From the IMG/VR virus record IMGVR_UViG_3300022745_000148, positions 1 to 22,551 of that record: a DNA stretch of 22,551 nt, one strand, 5' to 3'. Origin of the DNA: a virus. Position 1 is the stretch's first letter; every line of letters starts with the position of its first letter. Made by a program: the position numbers and the translations under genes. A model generated the notes under the pieces. The model was not told the DNA's origin, made no database searches, and saw nothing but the letters and a program-made list of their open reading frames with translations. Shown here piece after piece: positions 6,948 to 15,164 of the stretch.

Positions 6948-8984
6948 TTATTTAGCCTTTGGTTTAGGTTTGTTCTTGGCCGCCTGAATCTTCAAGCGGT
7001 CAGTTCGCTCTTTCGAGTCGATCTGGTGGTGGCCCATAGCATGATCCATGAGGCCCTTAACGTGGGTATGAACTGCCCCAGCAACGCCAATCTGGTGAGC
7101 AGACTGGGTCTTGGCAGCACTAATCTGGTTCTGATCCATGAGCGCCTTAACCTTGAGGGGCTCAAGCTGGGTCTGGACCTTGGTGTGTTCCGTCTTGGCA
7201 ACCGTGAGCCCTGCGTTAGTCTGGGCAGCGGATACCTTGCTCTGAAGGACAGCATTCTCAAGCTGAGCGTTCTGGAGCTGAAGCTGCTGAATCTGCTGCT
7301 GCATCTGCTCCTTCTGCGGATCAGGCTGATTCATCTTGTCCAAGGCCTTGAGGAGTTCTCCCTTATTCGGGGTAGCTCCATTATCAATGATGCCCTTGAT
7401 GACAACATTGAAGATCGGGGACTCAGGGGGAACCATCTGGAGAAGCTGGGTCAGGGTAGCCTGCTCAAACTCTCGGGCCATGATGCCCATAGCAGACCTG
7501 ACCTCAAACTTGAACTCCTCAGGGAAGTTCTCCGGATCAAACTGCATGTAGCGCCACATGGCTTTCTGCACAAGCTTCGAGAGGAAGTTACGCTCGATGT
7601 TCTGCATGGTACGCTTGGAACGCTTCACGAAGCCAGAGTAGATCATACTCATGCCGGAAGCAGTACCATTACGCTGGTTATCCTCAGACGAGATAGCGGA
7701 GTCCATGGCTCCGGTACCCATCTGCACCATACGCTCTAGGTCGGAGGACTGCTGGAACGTGGCGGGATTGAGGTTTCCGAATATGATGGGTTCAAGGACC
7801 TCAGAAGGACGCCCGTTCGTGAGAAAGAGTTTACCGGGTCTAATCTTAAGATCCATTCCACGGGGTATGCGAGTAGCGTCAGCTCCCATGACAGGATAGG
7901 TGAGTAGGCCAAGAGCGTCGATACGTGCTCGGAGTTCAGCATCGAGAGCCTTCTGGGGGTTGTAGCCCTTCTCAGACACTCCACGGCCCCAGAACTGATT
8001 GGGGACAGTCTCGTGCTGGTAGGAGATAATAGCCCGGTCCTGCTTCTGGATCGGGTTCTCGTAGGGATTAGCGACAGCGCGGAGGAGAACGGTCTTATTA
8101 CCAATGGTAACAATGGCCTCAGTCATGTCCTCGTCGTCGTCGTCAGGAGGAGCCCCAGAACCTTCCGCAGGATCGCGGATACGGAACTCTCCAATGTCGT
8201 CGTTATCCCCCTCGTCGGGAGCGCCAGTCAGCAACCGAGTCGGCACAAGGCCGTGGTACTCAGTCACAAAACACACATCATCATCGTCCATTACACGATG
8301 GATAGGCTCTCCCGAGGTATTGAACATTTCCTGTTCACCTAGGAAGGTGCCAATTGGGGTATCGTAGTAGACTCCGTCAGCCTGCTTCTTGAGCACTCGA
8401 TGGCGGGGTACCGGGATTTCGTGGGCACAGCCGAGGGCCTCATCCACGTTTCTCGCAGCGGGGTCGATGACAAAGTTCTGGGGAGCGATAGGCTCAAGCC
8501 AGACTTTGAAGGTATCTGAATCGTCACGACCAATCATGATCTTGCCGATCCCATTGCCATACAACGCACTATTCAGGTACGTCTCAGCAACGGCTCCCTT
8601 TACACCATTGCGATCAAACTCACAGAGGAGTTTGTCCCGGAGTTCAAGAATGTGGTTACGCTCTGGCGGCTCGTAGTCATCTGAAATATCGAACCATGTA
8701 GCACGGCCAAAGGTGGCCTCCTCCATTTCGGAGACGGTCATTTCAATAGCCTGCTGGAGCGCAGGAGCAATCAGCTTGCTACGCTCGGCGTCCTTGTTCT
8801 TGTCCTTGGGGTCCCAGAATCCTCGCCAGAGGCGGTAGTATTCCGCCCAGCGAGACTGGAACATAGAGTTGCGATAGGTCCGCCACTTGTCAACACGCTG
8901 CATGACCCAGCTAGCGAGTTCAGCCTGTCGGTTGGCCTCAGGGTCTCCCTGCTGCGGATTGTCGAGAGTGGGGTCTAGCGCCAT
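6948..8984 (-). CDS. Portal (head-tail connector) protein
   Basis: 678 aa. The N-terminal part carries WVMQRVDKWRTYRNSMFQSR and LWRGFWDPKDKNKDAERSKL, then VSEMEEATFGRATWFDISDD and YLNSALYGNGIGKIMIGRD, which are typical portal wing and stem surroundings of P22/phiEco32-type podoviruses. The middle part has GRGVSEKGYNPQKALDAELR and SDLERMVQMGTGAMDSAIS. The C-terminus is a long Gln-rich coiled coil (about residues 560-640) that could form a barrel as in P22. It is the twelve-subunit entry ring for DNA, partner of TerL encoded immediately upstream (gap 3 bases). The large size suits podovirus portals. Confidence 0.9.
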   Translation of the reverse strand: MALDPTLDNPQQGDPEANRQAELASWVMQRVDKWRTYRNSMFQSRWAEYYRLWRGFWDPKDKNKDAERSKLIAPALQQAIEMTVSEMEEATFGRATWFDISDDYEPPERNHILELRDKLLCEFDRNGVKGAVAETYLNSALYGNGIGKIMIGRDDSDTFKVWLEPIAPQNFVIDPAARNVDEALGCAHEIPVPRHRVLKKQADGVYYDTPIGTFLGEQEMFNTSGEPIHRVMDDDDVCFVTEYHGLVPTRLLTGAPDEGDNDDIGEFRIRDPAEGSGAPPDDDDEDMTEAIVTIGNKTVLLRAVANPYENPIQKQDRAIISYQHETVPNQFWGRGVSEKGYNPQKALDAELRARIDALGLLTYPVMGADATRIPRGMDLKIRPGKLFLTNGRPSEVLEPIIFGNLNPATFQQSSDLERMVQMGTGAMDSAISSEDNQRNGTASGMSMIYSGFVKRSKRTMQNIERNFLSKLVQKAMWRYMQFDPENFPEEFKFEVRSAMGIMAREFEQATLTQLLQMVPPESPIFNVVIKGIIDNGATPNKGELLKALDKMNQPDPQKEQMQQQIQQLQLQNAQLENAVLQSKVSAAQTNAGLTVAKTEHTKVQTQLEPLKVKALMDQNQISAAKTQSAHQIGVAGAVHTHVKGLMDHAMGHHQIDSKERTDRLKIQAAKNKPKPKAK

Positions 8985-8987
8985 AGG

Positions 8988-10280
8988 TTAGAATCCAATT
9001 ATGTCGTCAAGTACGTCATCCGAGCCCTTGATGGACTCAGGATCGAAGTACGAGGTAAGGGCCAACTGGTCGATGTACGCCACCGCATCCAGAAGGTCGT
9101 CGTGAGCTAGGGACGAAGGGAAGTCCGCAGCCTGTTTCACAAATCGTTTAGTCCATTCTCCATCATTCAGGGTGATCCGGCCTTTCTCGGCTCGGCCTTG
9201 GAGGGCCCAGCGGATTCGATCAGCCTTCTTTTGATTACCGTGTGTGAGTTCACGGACGACGTAGTAGCACTGAAGTCGCCCCATTTCATCTTCGAGATAG
9301 GGCATAACGGCGTTCTTTGCCATCCCACGCTCGATACCAACGGCCACAGGACGGTACTTTCGATAAGCTTGCATGAGTTCAAGGGCCGTCCGTCGTACAT
9401 CCCACTGCCCATGGATGATGTCCTTAACGTACCACCCCTCGATACCCGCCTTAACAATCGCAATGGCTGACTCATCCCGAATTTTGAGTTCTTTTCGCGT
9501 GAGTGATCCAGCATTAGAAAACCCAGCCAGATCAACGGCCATGTAGTAATCACCATCAACGGGTTCCACATCGCTGTGCTTCCACCATTTGGCGTTGAAA
9601 ACAGACCCCTGAGCCGTAGCAAAGGAGGCCTCGTATTCCTGAGCGAAGTCCACCGAGGAGAGCTGGTTCTTGGCCTCCATAACGTCACCCTTATCTAGGG
9701 TGGGGTTATCTAAGGTCGTGAACTGCCATGCTTCCCACATCGGAAGACCCGCTGCCTTAGCTTCGCAGAAGGTATCGAAGAAGTGATTCTCGCCTTCTGG
9801 GGTCCCGATGAATAGCGCGTCACCCTCTACGTCCGTCAGGGCAGGACGTACAATTTTGGTCCAGACCTCGGGCTTCATAAAGGCATATTCGTCCATTACG
9901 ACGAAATGATATCCGAGTCCACGCAAGGAATTAGGATCATCTGCACCTTTAATGATGATCTTGCGTCCATTTATCAGGGTGATAGTGGCACTATTTTCGT
10001 GTGTCTTGGCGATCAAAGGACCACCAAGAAACTGCAATAGATCCCAAATAATACGCTTGGCCTGCTCGAAAGTAGGCCCAACGTAGTAGATGGGCTTTTG
10101 TGAAACGTCGTAGACCTTGCCACTGAGCCCTGTGTGCGTGTCTTTAGCTCCGTACATCAGCATAAGCATCGCAGCAAGGTACGACTTACCAAACCGGCGT
10201 CCTGCGGCAACTACCTTGAAACGAGCACTAGAGTCGTAGATAATCTGCTGGGCAGGGTGAAAATGAAAATTAAGTTCCAT
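8988..10280 (-). CDS. terL: Terminase large subunit (packaging ATPase and nuclease)
   Basis: 430 aa. Walker A at residues 27-33 (GRRFGKS), Walker B with D130-E131 (HFVVMDEYA), and coupling motif at about 158-163 (IGTPEG) form the ATPase. The RNase H-like nuclease has D250 (AVDLAG), E317 (VGIERG) and D394/D395 (AHDDLLDA). All key residues are present, so it should be active. It cuts concatemers and pumps DNA through the portal encoded next. Its ATG shares one base with the stop of the upstream repeat-protein gene (TGATG). A run of decoration-like genes separates it from the small-terminase candidate at 15642-16058. Confidence 0.94.
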   Translation of the reverse strand: MELNFHFHPAQQIIYDSSARFKVVAAGRRFGKSYLAAMLMLMYGAKDTHTGLSGKVYDVSQKPIYYVGPTFEQAKRIIWDLLQFLGGPLIAKTHENSATITLINGRKIIIKGADDPNSLRGLGYHFVVMDEYAFMKPEVWTKIVRPALTDVEGDALFIGTPEGENHFFDTFCEAKAAGLPMWEAWQFTTLDNPTLDKGDVMEAKNQLSSVDFAQEYEASFATAQGSVFNAKWWKHSDVEPVDGDYYMAVDLAGFSNAGSLTRKELKIRDESAIAIVKAGIEGWYVKDIIHGQWDVRRTALELMQAYRKYRPVAVGIERGMAKNAVMPYLEDEMGRLQCYYVVRELTHGNQKKADRIRWALQGRAEKGRITLNDGEWTKRFVKQAADFPSSLAHDDLLDAVAYIDQLALTSYFDPESIKGSDDVLDDIIGF

Positions 10281-11599
10281 CAGGGCTCGACTACTTCAAC
10301 CACTGGCAGGTGGCCGTCGTCGTCTGTTCTCCACTTCTTGGCGTCAGGGGTACTGACAAGTACAATCGGAATATAGTCGGTCCAAGGCACTAGTCCCGTA
10401 TTGGAACTGAGGGTCTTGACTCCCAAGGCACCTATATCGTCGTATCGGTTAACCTCAATAGAGGTCGGGAAGTTAACCTTAACTGGGATATAGTCAACCC
10501 ACTTGGTCTTACCAGTTGGGGAGACAGCGTAGATCACCTTCCTTATCTGGGCATGGATCACAGAACCATTAGAAGCGGAGAGGGTCACAGTCTGCCCATT
10601 CAGGGTATAAGTTCCCTGCTGGGCTACGAGAATAAGCTGTCGGGTAGCAGCAAGGGTTCCTACGGAGCCGGTAGCCTGTACACCAGCTATGGTGGTACTG
10701 AAGGCAGAGGCTACAGCCCCGAGCTGCCCAGTTCCGGTAACCCCAGAGAGTCCGGTAGAGATAGACGGTACCAGAGTACCGAGACCACCAGAGCCCTGCA
10801 CACCATTGAGAGAGACTGTTACGTCACTTCCAGTGGTTACGTTACCTAGGGCGCCAGTACCAACTATACCGACTAGGGCTAGGGCTACTGACTCGGAGAG
10901 GGAACCAATCTGACCGGTACCAGTGATGCCTACGAGAGCATACGAGATACTCGGCACTAAGGTACCCAGAGCACCAGAACCAGAGACCCCCGACACGCCC
11001 ACCGAGAAGGAGGGAGTAAGCGTGCCGAGAGACCCAGTACCCGTCGTAGAGGTCAGGGGAAGGCTGGAGGAATAGCCTATAGACCCCACACTACCAGTAC
11101 CAGAAACATTGGAGAGGGTAGCAGCTATTGCCGCCCCAACGGTTCCTAGAGCCCCTGTGCCTGCTACGCCCGTGAGGGAGAGGGTTAGGTTACCTCCAGC
11201 AGTTACAGTACCTAGAGCACCAGTACCCGTAACGCTAAGGAGGGGAATCGAATATGCAGGTACCAGAGTACCCACAGAGCCCGTACCATTAACCCCGGAG
11301 AGAGCCAAGGAGAGTGCTGGAACTAAGGTTCCCACAGATCCCGTACCGGTTACCGAGGTAACCCCAACTGTCCTATTAGGAGCCAGAGTACCTAGGGAGC
11401 CCGTACCACTAACACCAGAGAGGTTAACAGTGATGTTAGGACTGCCTCCACCGTCCCCGAGGAGACCGATGGCGGGTAGGAAGGCTGCCGTTTTAGCGTA
11501 CGCATTGATTAGAGTTAGCGTACCAACAGAACCAGTAGCACTAACGCCGGTCAGTGTTACGTTTACATTTTGTAGATTCTGTCTAAATAGAAGCAGCAT
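10280..11599 (-). CDS. Repeat protein with fourteen G-x-G-T-G-type units of about 20 residues
   Basis: 439 aa. Fourteen copies of a core like GVSGTGSLGTL recur about every 20 residues from about residue 10 to 345, with occasional 22-residue spacing. The residues between cores alternate hydrophobic and small (VPALSLALSGV), which suggests a regular beta-solenoid or beta-fibre. The C-terminal 95 residues are not repetitive and contain two W-[VT]-D-Y-I-P motifs (KWVDYIPVKV; PWTDYIPIVL). It is encoded directly before TerL among decoration-type genes, so it is probably a virion surface or head-fibre protein. I know of similar Gly/Thr-rich repeats in environmental phage structural proteins, but no established function. 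Confidence 0.7.
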   Translation of the reverse strand: MLLLFRQNLQNVNVTLTGVSATGSVGTLTLINAYAKTAAFLPAIGLLGDGGGSPNITVNLSGVSGTGSLGTLAPNRTVGVTSVTGTGSVGTLVPALSLALSGVNGTGSVGTLVPAYSIPLLSVTGTGALGTVTAGGNLTLSLTGVAGTGALGTVGAAIAATLSNVSGTGSVGSIGYSSSLPLTSTTGTGSLGTLTPSFSVGVSGVSGSGALGTLVPSISYALVGITGTGQIGSLSESVALALVGIVGTGALGNVTTGSDVTVSLNGVQGSGGLGTLVPSISTGLSGVTGTGQLGAVASAFSTTIAGVQATGSVGTLAATRQLILVAQQGTYTLNGQTVTLSASNGSVIHAQIRKVIYAVSPTGKTKWVDYIPVKVNFPTSIEVNRYDDIGALGVKTLSSNTGLVPWTDYIPIVLVSTPDAKKWRTDDDGHLPVVEVVEP

Positions 11600-11612
11600 C
11601 TAGCTACTCCTA

Positions 11613-12233
11613 TTAGTATTCGTAGCCGATAATCACCACGTCCCACGTGGGGGCGTTAGTCGTAAATGTCGCAGCAGCAGTGATACCGAACTGCATCGTA
11701 CCGTCACCAACAAGCTCAATACCGTCATCAGGGAGGGTAATTACGTACCGATCCCATGCGGAGGCGGTAGCTGGAGTGGCGGAACGAGCAGAAAGAATGA
11801 CTGGGGTAGAAGTCGTAGTGACAGCGCCAGCGGTATTCTGCCGAAGGTTAAACGTCGTAGTCTGGGCCGTGGCCGTAGCATTGCCACGAGTGGCGATCGA
11901 CAGATGGGTGATCTTGAAGCGCTTACCAGAGGTAACAACAAAGGAAGCACCGGTAGTAGTAGCCGAAGTACCCGAACTCTTGGTCAGGGTAATGGCCGTC
12001 TCGACAGTGGTAGCACCAGCAGCCGCTGCAACAGCGTAGAAGCGAAGCTCCGTACGACCCGTGTTGATTACCTGAACTGGCATGGGTTTGGCAGTGGACA
12101 CTAGGTACTCAGTAGCACCGGTACCTCCTGCATCCATCTGGACTACCTGAGTCTTAGGGCCAGTACCAGACCGGTCAATGTCTCTAATAGAGTCACCACC
12201 AGAACCAGTATTAAGGGTTGTATTATCAGCCAT
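11613..12233 (-). CDS. Virion structural protein, MADN-GSGG family (head decoration candidate)
   Basis: 206 aa beginning MADNTTLNTGSGGDSIRDID. The N-terminal MADN-x-x-x-N-x-GSGG block is shared with the next gene upstream and is common at the start of small phage structural proteins. The rest is a Thr/Ala-rich beta sandwich (KRFKITHLSIATRGNATATA; TFTTNAPTWDVVIIGYEY). No catalytic motif. Its ATG overlaps the upstream stop by one base (TAATG). Likely role: capsid decoration or head-fibre attachment; inferred from family style and location. Confidence 0.7.
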   Translation of the reverse strand: MADNTTLNTGSGGDSIRDIDRSGTGPKTQVVQMDAGGTGATEYLVSTAKPMPVQVINTGRTELRFYAVAAAAGATTVETAITLTKSSGTSATTTGASFVVTSGKRFKITHLSIATRGNATATAQTTTFNLRQNTAGAVTTTSTPVILSARSATPATASAWDRYVITLPDDGIELVGDGTMQFGITAAATFTTNAPTWDVVIIGYEY

Positions 12234-12700
12234 TAGGCGTACCCAATCCAGAGGAGAATTTCATTGGCAGCTACAGCAGCAGTATCCGCATCTGCTACGC
12301 CAGTCGTAGTGGCATAGGCTATACCCGTACTGAAGGCTACGCCTCCCGGAATAGGGAGCATGAAGCCGGCACCAGTCGTAGAGGCTGGAATAGCTAGCGT
12401 AGCTACAGGAGTATCAGTACCGACCGTAGGGGCTGAGGCCTTGTTGTAGAGCTTCAGGTACCGTACCGCAGCATTCAGGTTGATAGCGTAGATGAACCCA
12501 ACAGCCCCCGCAGAGGCCTTAACACTGGTAGCATTGGTAGTGGCTGCTGAGAGGAGGCGTGCCTGCGACCAGTTGTCCTGAGCTACGGAGTCCGAACCAA
12601 CTGATACCTTAACTCGGGGGTATTGTACTCCGGGCCCTACGTCATCTGAGGCAAAGGTAGAACCACCGGAACCAGCATTTGTGATAAAATTATCAGCCAT
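12233..12700 (-). CDS. Virion structural protein, MADN-GSGG family, second paralogue
   Basis: 155 aa beginning MADNFITNAGSGGSTFASDD, followed by VGPGVQYPRVKVSVGSD. This GSGG-x-x-F-A-x-D-D...P-R-V-K-x-x-x-G arrangement recurs in many phage structural proteins that carry a small jelly-roll-like domain. The C-terminal half is beta-rich (NLNAAVRYLKLYNKASAPTV; ANEILLWIGYA). It pairs with the downstream 206-aa paralogue, with overlapping stop and start. Probably a decoration or head-surface protein. No enzymatic residues are seen. Confidence 0.72.
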   Translation of the reverse strand: MADNFITNAGSGGSTFASDDVGPGVQYPRVKVSVGSDSVAQDNWSQARLLSAATTNATSVKASAGAVGFIYAINLNAAVRYLKLYNKASAPTVGTDTPVATLAIPASTTGAGFMLPIPGGVAFSTGIAYATTTGVADADTAAVAANEILLWIGYA

Positions 12701-12702
12701 CT

Positions 12703-13383
12703 TTAACCGGCTCCGAGAATAGAAAGTCTAGAAGTAAAGGGGACGCCGCCATCTAGATAAACAACAATGCTGGTGTTGTTTCGATCAAAGCTAGCATTCG
12801 CAAAGTTGCCAGTGAGCGAACCCGTCGAAGTGACGGCCTTGGTCTGGATCGAAACCTTGTCAAAGGTCCCGGACGCAGCTCCTGACAGGGTCCAACCAGT
12901 CCCCTGCGTGAGCGTGCCGCCCTGCAGGTCCGTACCCATCATCACGGCGAAGCCGGGCTGCGCGACTACCGTGTCTGTTATCGTGCCTGTCGGGTTGTTT
13001 CCCGCGTCGCCGCCAGTGGCGGAAACTGAAGAATCGACACCGGAGACGCCGGTGACTTCGACTGCCTCGACGGATGCGCCATTTAGTGCAATCGACCAAG
13101 TGACGAGTATATCCAACGTGCCCGTGCCCGTTACCGGGATCACATAGGTTTTCGTGCACCCACCGGTTCCAGATTCGACCGCGGACTCTCGAAGCACCGG
13201 CGTCCCAATCGTCGCGGTGCCGGCGTTCTTTGTGACGGTCGCCGTGTCGTTCGCTAGGCTGTTGGCGCTTAGCTGAACGAAGTTTCCAGAGGTCACATTC
13301 GACGCGAATGCGCCCGTGGCCAGACTTGTCGCGCCGCCGGCGTTCTCGTTGCGGACCCTCTGGCCTGAGACTAGTGATCCCAT
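12703..13383 (-). CDS. Structural protein of unknown class, unusually GC-rich
   Basis: 226 aa, Gly/Ser/Thr-rich and beta-predicted (MGSLVSGQRVRNENAGGATS; ALNGASVEAVEVTGVSGVDS; SFDRNNTSIVVYLDGGVPF). It contains repeated TGTGTL/SGAASGTF-like turns. The ATG at 13383 immediately follows the stop of a 33-aa ORF. Local base composition is higher than in most neighbours (43 of 60 bases G/C at 12901-12960), with codons such as TCG, GCG and CGG, which suggests later acquisition from another phage or host. Likely a surface or decoration protein by neighbourhood. Confidence 0.65.
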   Translation of the reverse strand: MGSLVSGQRVRNENAGGATSLATGAFASNVTSGNFVQLSANSLANDTATVTKNAGTATIGTPVLRESAVESGTGGCTKTYVIPVTGTGTLDILVTWSIALNGASVEAVEVTGVSGVDSSVSATGGDAGNNPTGTITDTVVAQPGFAVMMGTDLQGGTLTQGTGWTLSGAASGTFDKVSIQTKAVTSTGSLTGNFANASFDRNNTSIVVYLDGGVPFTSRLSILGAG

Positions 13384-13485
13384 CTATCTACCTAATTTTA
13401 GCGTAGCACGAGCCGTTAGGGCGAGCATATCCACGTCCAGCTTAATAAGGACGTGGGCTAGAGTGGCTTGCTCTACAACTGGCAT
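13384..13485 (-). CDS. 33-aa mini-ORF filling the joint between two structural genes
   Basis: Reads MPVVEQATLAHVLIKLDVDM then LALTARATLKLGR. The upstream gene ends TAA-T-ATG and this ORF ends TAG directly followed by the ATG of the 226-aa gene, so it fills the interval without slack. The peptide is amphipathic and helical, with regular Leu/Val spacing. The DNA also contains an 8-bp stem (CCACGTCC/GGACGTGG, 13431-13456) that would fold in the mRNA. No clear Shine-Dalgarno. Either a true small protein or a coupling/leader ORF. Confidence 0.4.
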   Translation of the reverse strand: MPVVEQATLAHVLIKLDVDMLALTARATLKLGR

Positions 13486-13486
13486 A

Positions 13487-13945
13487 TTAGGCAATACGAA
13501 CGAGGGCAGTGCCCGCGGCATTCGTAGGCATCGTGAGGGTCAGGTTGCCCGCAGTGATCGTCTGGGAACCAAACGTAAACACACCCACCGCATTCTTACC
13601 GGCAGCCGTGTTATTGTAGATCAGGAGGGTATCAAACGCTGTAGCGAGGGTAACCGTGGTCCACACGAGGTTGGCAGTCGGGGTCGTATAGCCCGTAGCC
13701 GAGCCCGTAGTCGGGGCGTTCCAGCTACCAACCGTCTGACCAGCAGCCGTATAACCTGTACCCGAGACCTCGGACGTGGCCGAATACGCAGTCGTGGCTG
13801 CACCGAGGGTACCAGACGCCAGATAGAGGGCGCCAAAGAACGTGTCGGCCGTCGTGGCACCACGAACTACCGACGTACCAAAAGCATGGAGACCGTTAAG
13901 GATGTCCTGCTTGAAAGAAGTGCACATTGCCTGCGTATTAGCCAT
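13487..13945 (-). CDS. Structural protein, GTGYTA family (decoration or tail-associated)
   Basis: 152 aa: MANTQAMCTSFKQDILNGLH, then FFGALYLASGTLGAATTAYS and EVSGTGYTAAGQTV. This order (C-T-S-F-K-x-x-x-L near the start, F-x-x-A-L-Y, Y-S-A-T-x-E-V-x-GTGYTA) is common in short phage structural proteins. It recurs in weaker form in the 141-aa protein at 14728-15153. C-ending codons dominate, as in the capsid gene, suggesting abundant product. No enzyme motif. Probable virion surface protein. Confidence 0.72.
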   Translation of the reverse strand: MANTQAMCTSFKQDILNGLHAFGTSVVRGATTADTFFGALYLASGTLGAATTAYSATSEVSGTGYTAAGQTVGSWNAPTTGSATGYTTPTANLVWTTVTLATAFDTLLIYNNTAAGKNAVGVFTFGSQTITAGNLTLTMPTNAAGTALVRIA

Positions 13946-13958
13946 AATTAAATCCTAT

Positions 13959-14162
13959 TTAAGCGAAAGCTCCGGTCTCGCCTAGACCAGCGATTCCCTC
14001 TTTAATGAACACATGAGCGGACTCTCGGACGATTTCTCCCGTAGGGTCGGTATAGCGCTCAATGAGCTTGATGTAGGTATCAGTATTTTCCCAAAAAGCC
14101 TCAACTTTGAGGGTTTCGATGGGCAGATTACCCTTGGAAGTATAGATCAGAGGGGTTTCCAT
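13959..14162 (-). CDS. 66-aa small protein, unknown function
   Basis: METPLIYTSKGNLPIETLKV, then EAFWENTDTYIKLIERYTDP and a C-terminus HVFIKEGIAGLGETGAFA. The open frame extends to 14204, but the ATG at 14162 is preferred because the upstream gene stops two bases before it (TAA-T-ATG), the junction style used throughout this operon. Predicted alpha/beta, no membrane helix, no cysteines. Unrecognised; by position a minor virion or assembly protein. Confidence 0.6.
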   Translation of the reverse strand: METPLIYTSKGNLPIETLKVEAFWENTDTYIKLIERYTDPTGEIVRESAHVFIKEGIAGLGETGAFA

Positions 14163-14163
14163 A

Positions 14164-14427
14164 TTAGGCAATGGTCCCCGAGATAATGCCCTTAGTGATG
14201 GCATAATCGTAGATAGCGTCCGTAATATCGGCTCCTCGGGGCTTATCTACAACACCCGGAACAGCGATAATACCCAAGAACTCAGTGCCCTCAATGGTGG
14301 CTAGGACATCATTCTGGGGAACACCGTCAATAGCACGGACAAACTTAACCACAAGCTGGGGAACCGTCATATCAATGGACAGGCCCGTCAGGGTATGGGT
14401 CAGAACAGCACTTTTGGTGACTGGCAT
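14164..14427 (-). CDS. 87-aa small protein, unknown function
   Basis: MPVTKSAVLTHTLTGLSIDM, then TVPQLVVKFVRAIDGVPQND and a C-terminus KPRGADITDAIYDYAITKGI. The frame is open to 14502, but the ATG at 14427 sits one base after the upstream stop (TAA-A-ATG), so the longer N-terminus is a shadow of the coiled-coil gene. Predicted beta-rich first half and helical C-terminus. No known motif. Packed between two small genes in the structural cluster. Confidence 0.62.
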   Translation of the reverse strand: MPVTKSAVLTHTLTGLSIDMTVPQLVVKFVRAIDGVPQNDVLATIEGTEFLGIIAVPGVVDKPRGADITDAIYDYAITKGIISGTIA

Positions 14428-14428
14428 T

Positions 14429-14743
14429 TTAGTGGAAAAATCTCTTAAAGAAGGTGGAAATACGGGGGAAACGAGAAACTTTAACCGGAACAGCCATTTC
14501 AACCCTAGCTCCCCGGTGCTGGAGGTCTACAATCTGATTCTTGAGCCGGATGTAGTTATATTCACTACGAATCTTGTCAATTTCAGAGGCTAGACGGTGG
14601 GTTTCGTGCTTGTAGACCTGAAGTTCTAGGTTGGCTTTGTCCAGTTTCTTCTGGAGAGGGGCCAATTTCTGGTCAATATGGAGCTTCTCAAGGTACAAAG
14701 ACTTGAAATGCGCCTGCTCTTCTGGGGTTAGGTTAGCTGCCAT
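14429..14743 (-). CDS. 104-aa coiled-coil protein
   Basis: MAANLTPEEQAHFKSLYLEK, then LHIDQKLAPLQKKLDKANLE and HETHRLASEIDKIRSEYNYI: a continuous heptad pattern from about residue 12 to 75, followed by a basic tail (SRFPRISTFFKRFFH). The start overlaps the upstream gene by 16 nt. Coiled-coil proteins of this size in late clusters may be assembly chaperones or internal head proteins. The basic Phe-rich C-terminus could contact DNA or membrane. Function unassigned. Confidence 0.65.
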   Translation of the reverse strand: MAANLTPEEQAHFKSLYLEKLHIDQKLAPLQKKLDKANLELQVYKHETHRLASEIDKIRSEYNYIRLKNQIVDLQHRGARVEMAVPVKVSRFPRISTFFKRFFH

Positions 14744-15153
14744 AGTCCGTTCGTTGAGTCAATAGAGATTGTGAAGGTCTCAGTTACGTTAAGAGTAAGG
14801 GAAACCCCATAGTCAAACCAGCAGACTAGAGGCTTCAGAGGGGAGGTGGCCGTGGCGTTGTAGATTACAGCATACCGAAACGGGCCAATGGATCCCCCAG
14901 TAGCAGTCAGGATGTCATTGGCAAAGACGATCTTACTTGTACCAGTAGCTGTGGTAAGAGAACCACTGGTTAGAGCAAGACCGCCTGCCGTATACCCATT
15001 GCCTGCTGCAATTTCCACGATGTCCGAAAACACCGTGTTGGAAGTGGCCGGAGCAGTGTTCGTAAGACACACATTGAACGTATGGGTAGCCCAGTTATGG
15101 ACCGCCCGATCGAGCTGGTTTGTGTAGTCGTTGAACTTCTGATAGGCAGCCAT
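14728..15153 (-). CDS. Structural protein, GYTAGG family
   Basis: 141 aa: MAAYQKFNDYTNQLDRAVHN, WATHTFNVCLTNTAPATSNT, then EIAAGNGYTAGGLALTSGSL and a beta-rich C-terminus (FRYAVIYNATATSPLKPLVC; LNVTETFTISIDSTNGLWQL). The F-x-V-x-L-T-N...GNGYTAGG core is the same scheme as the 152-aa protein at 13487-13945 and is widespread in phages as a short virion protein. It overlaps the downstream coiled-coil gene by 16 nt, so the two are likely coupled. Confidence 0.72.
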   Translation of the reverse strand: MAAYQKFNDYTNQLDRAVHNWATHTFNVCLTNTAPATSNTVFSDIVEIAAGNGYTAGGLALTSGSLTTATGTSKIVFANDILTATGGSIGPFRYAVIYNATATSPLKPLVCWFDYGVSLTLNVTETFTISIDSTNGLWQLT

Positions 15154-15164
15154 CTAGCTAGACG

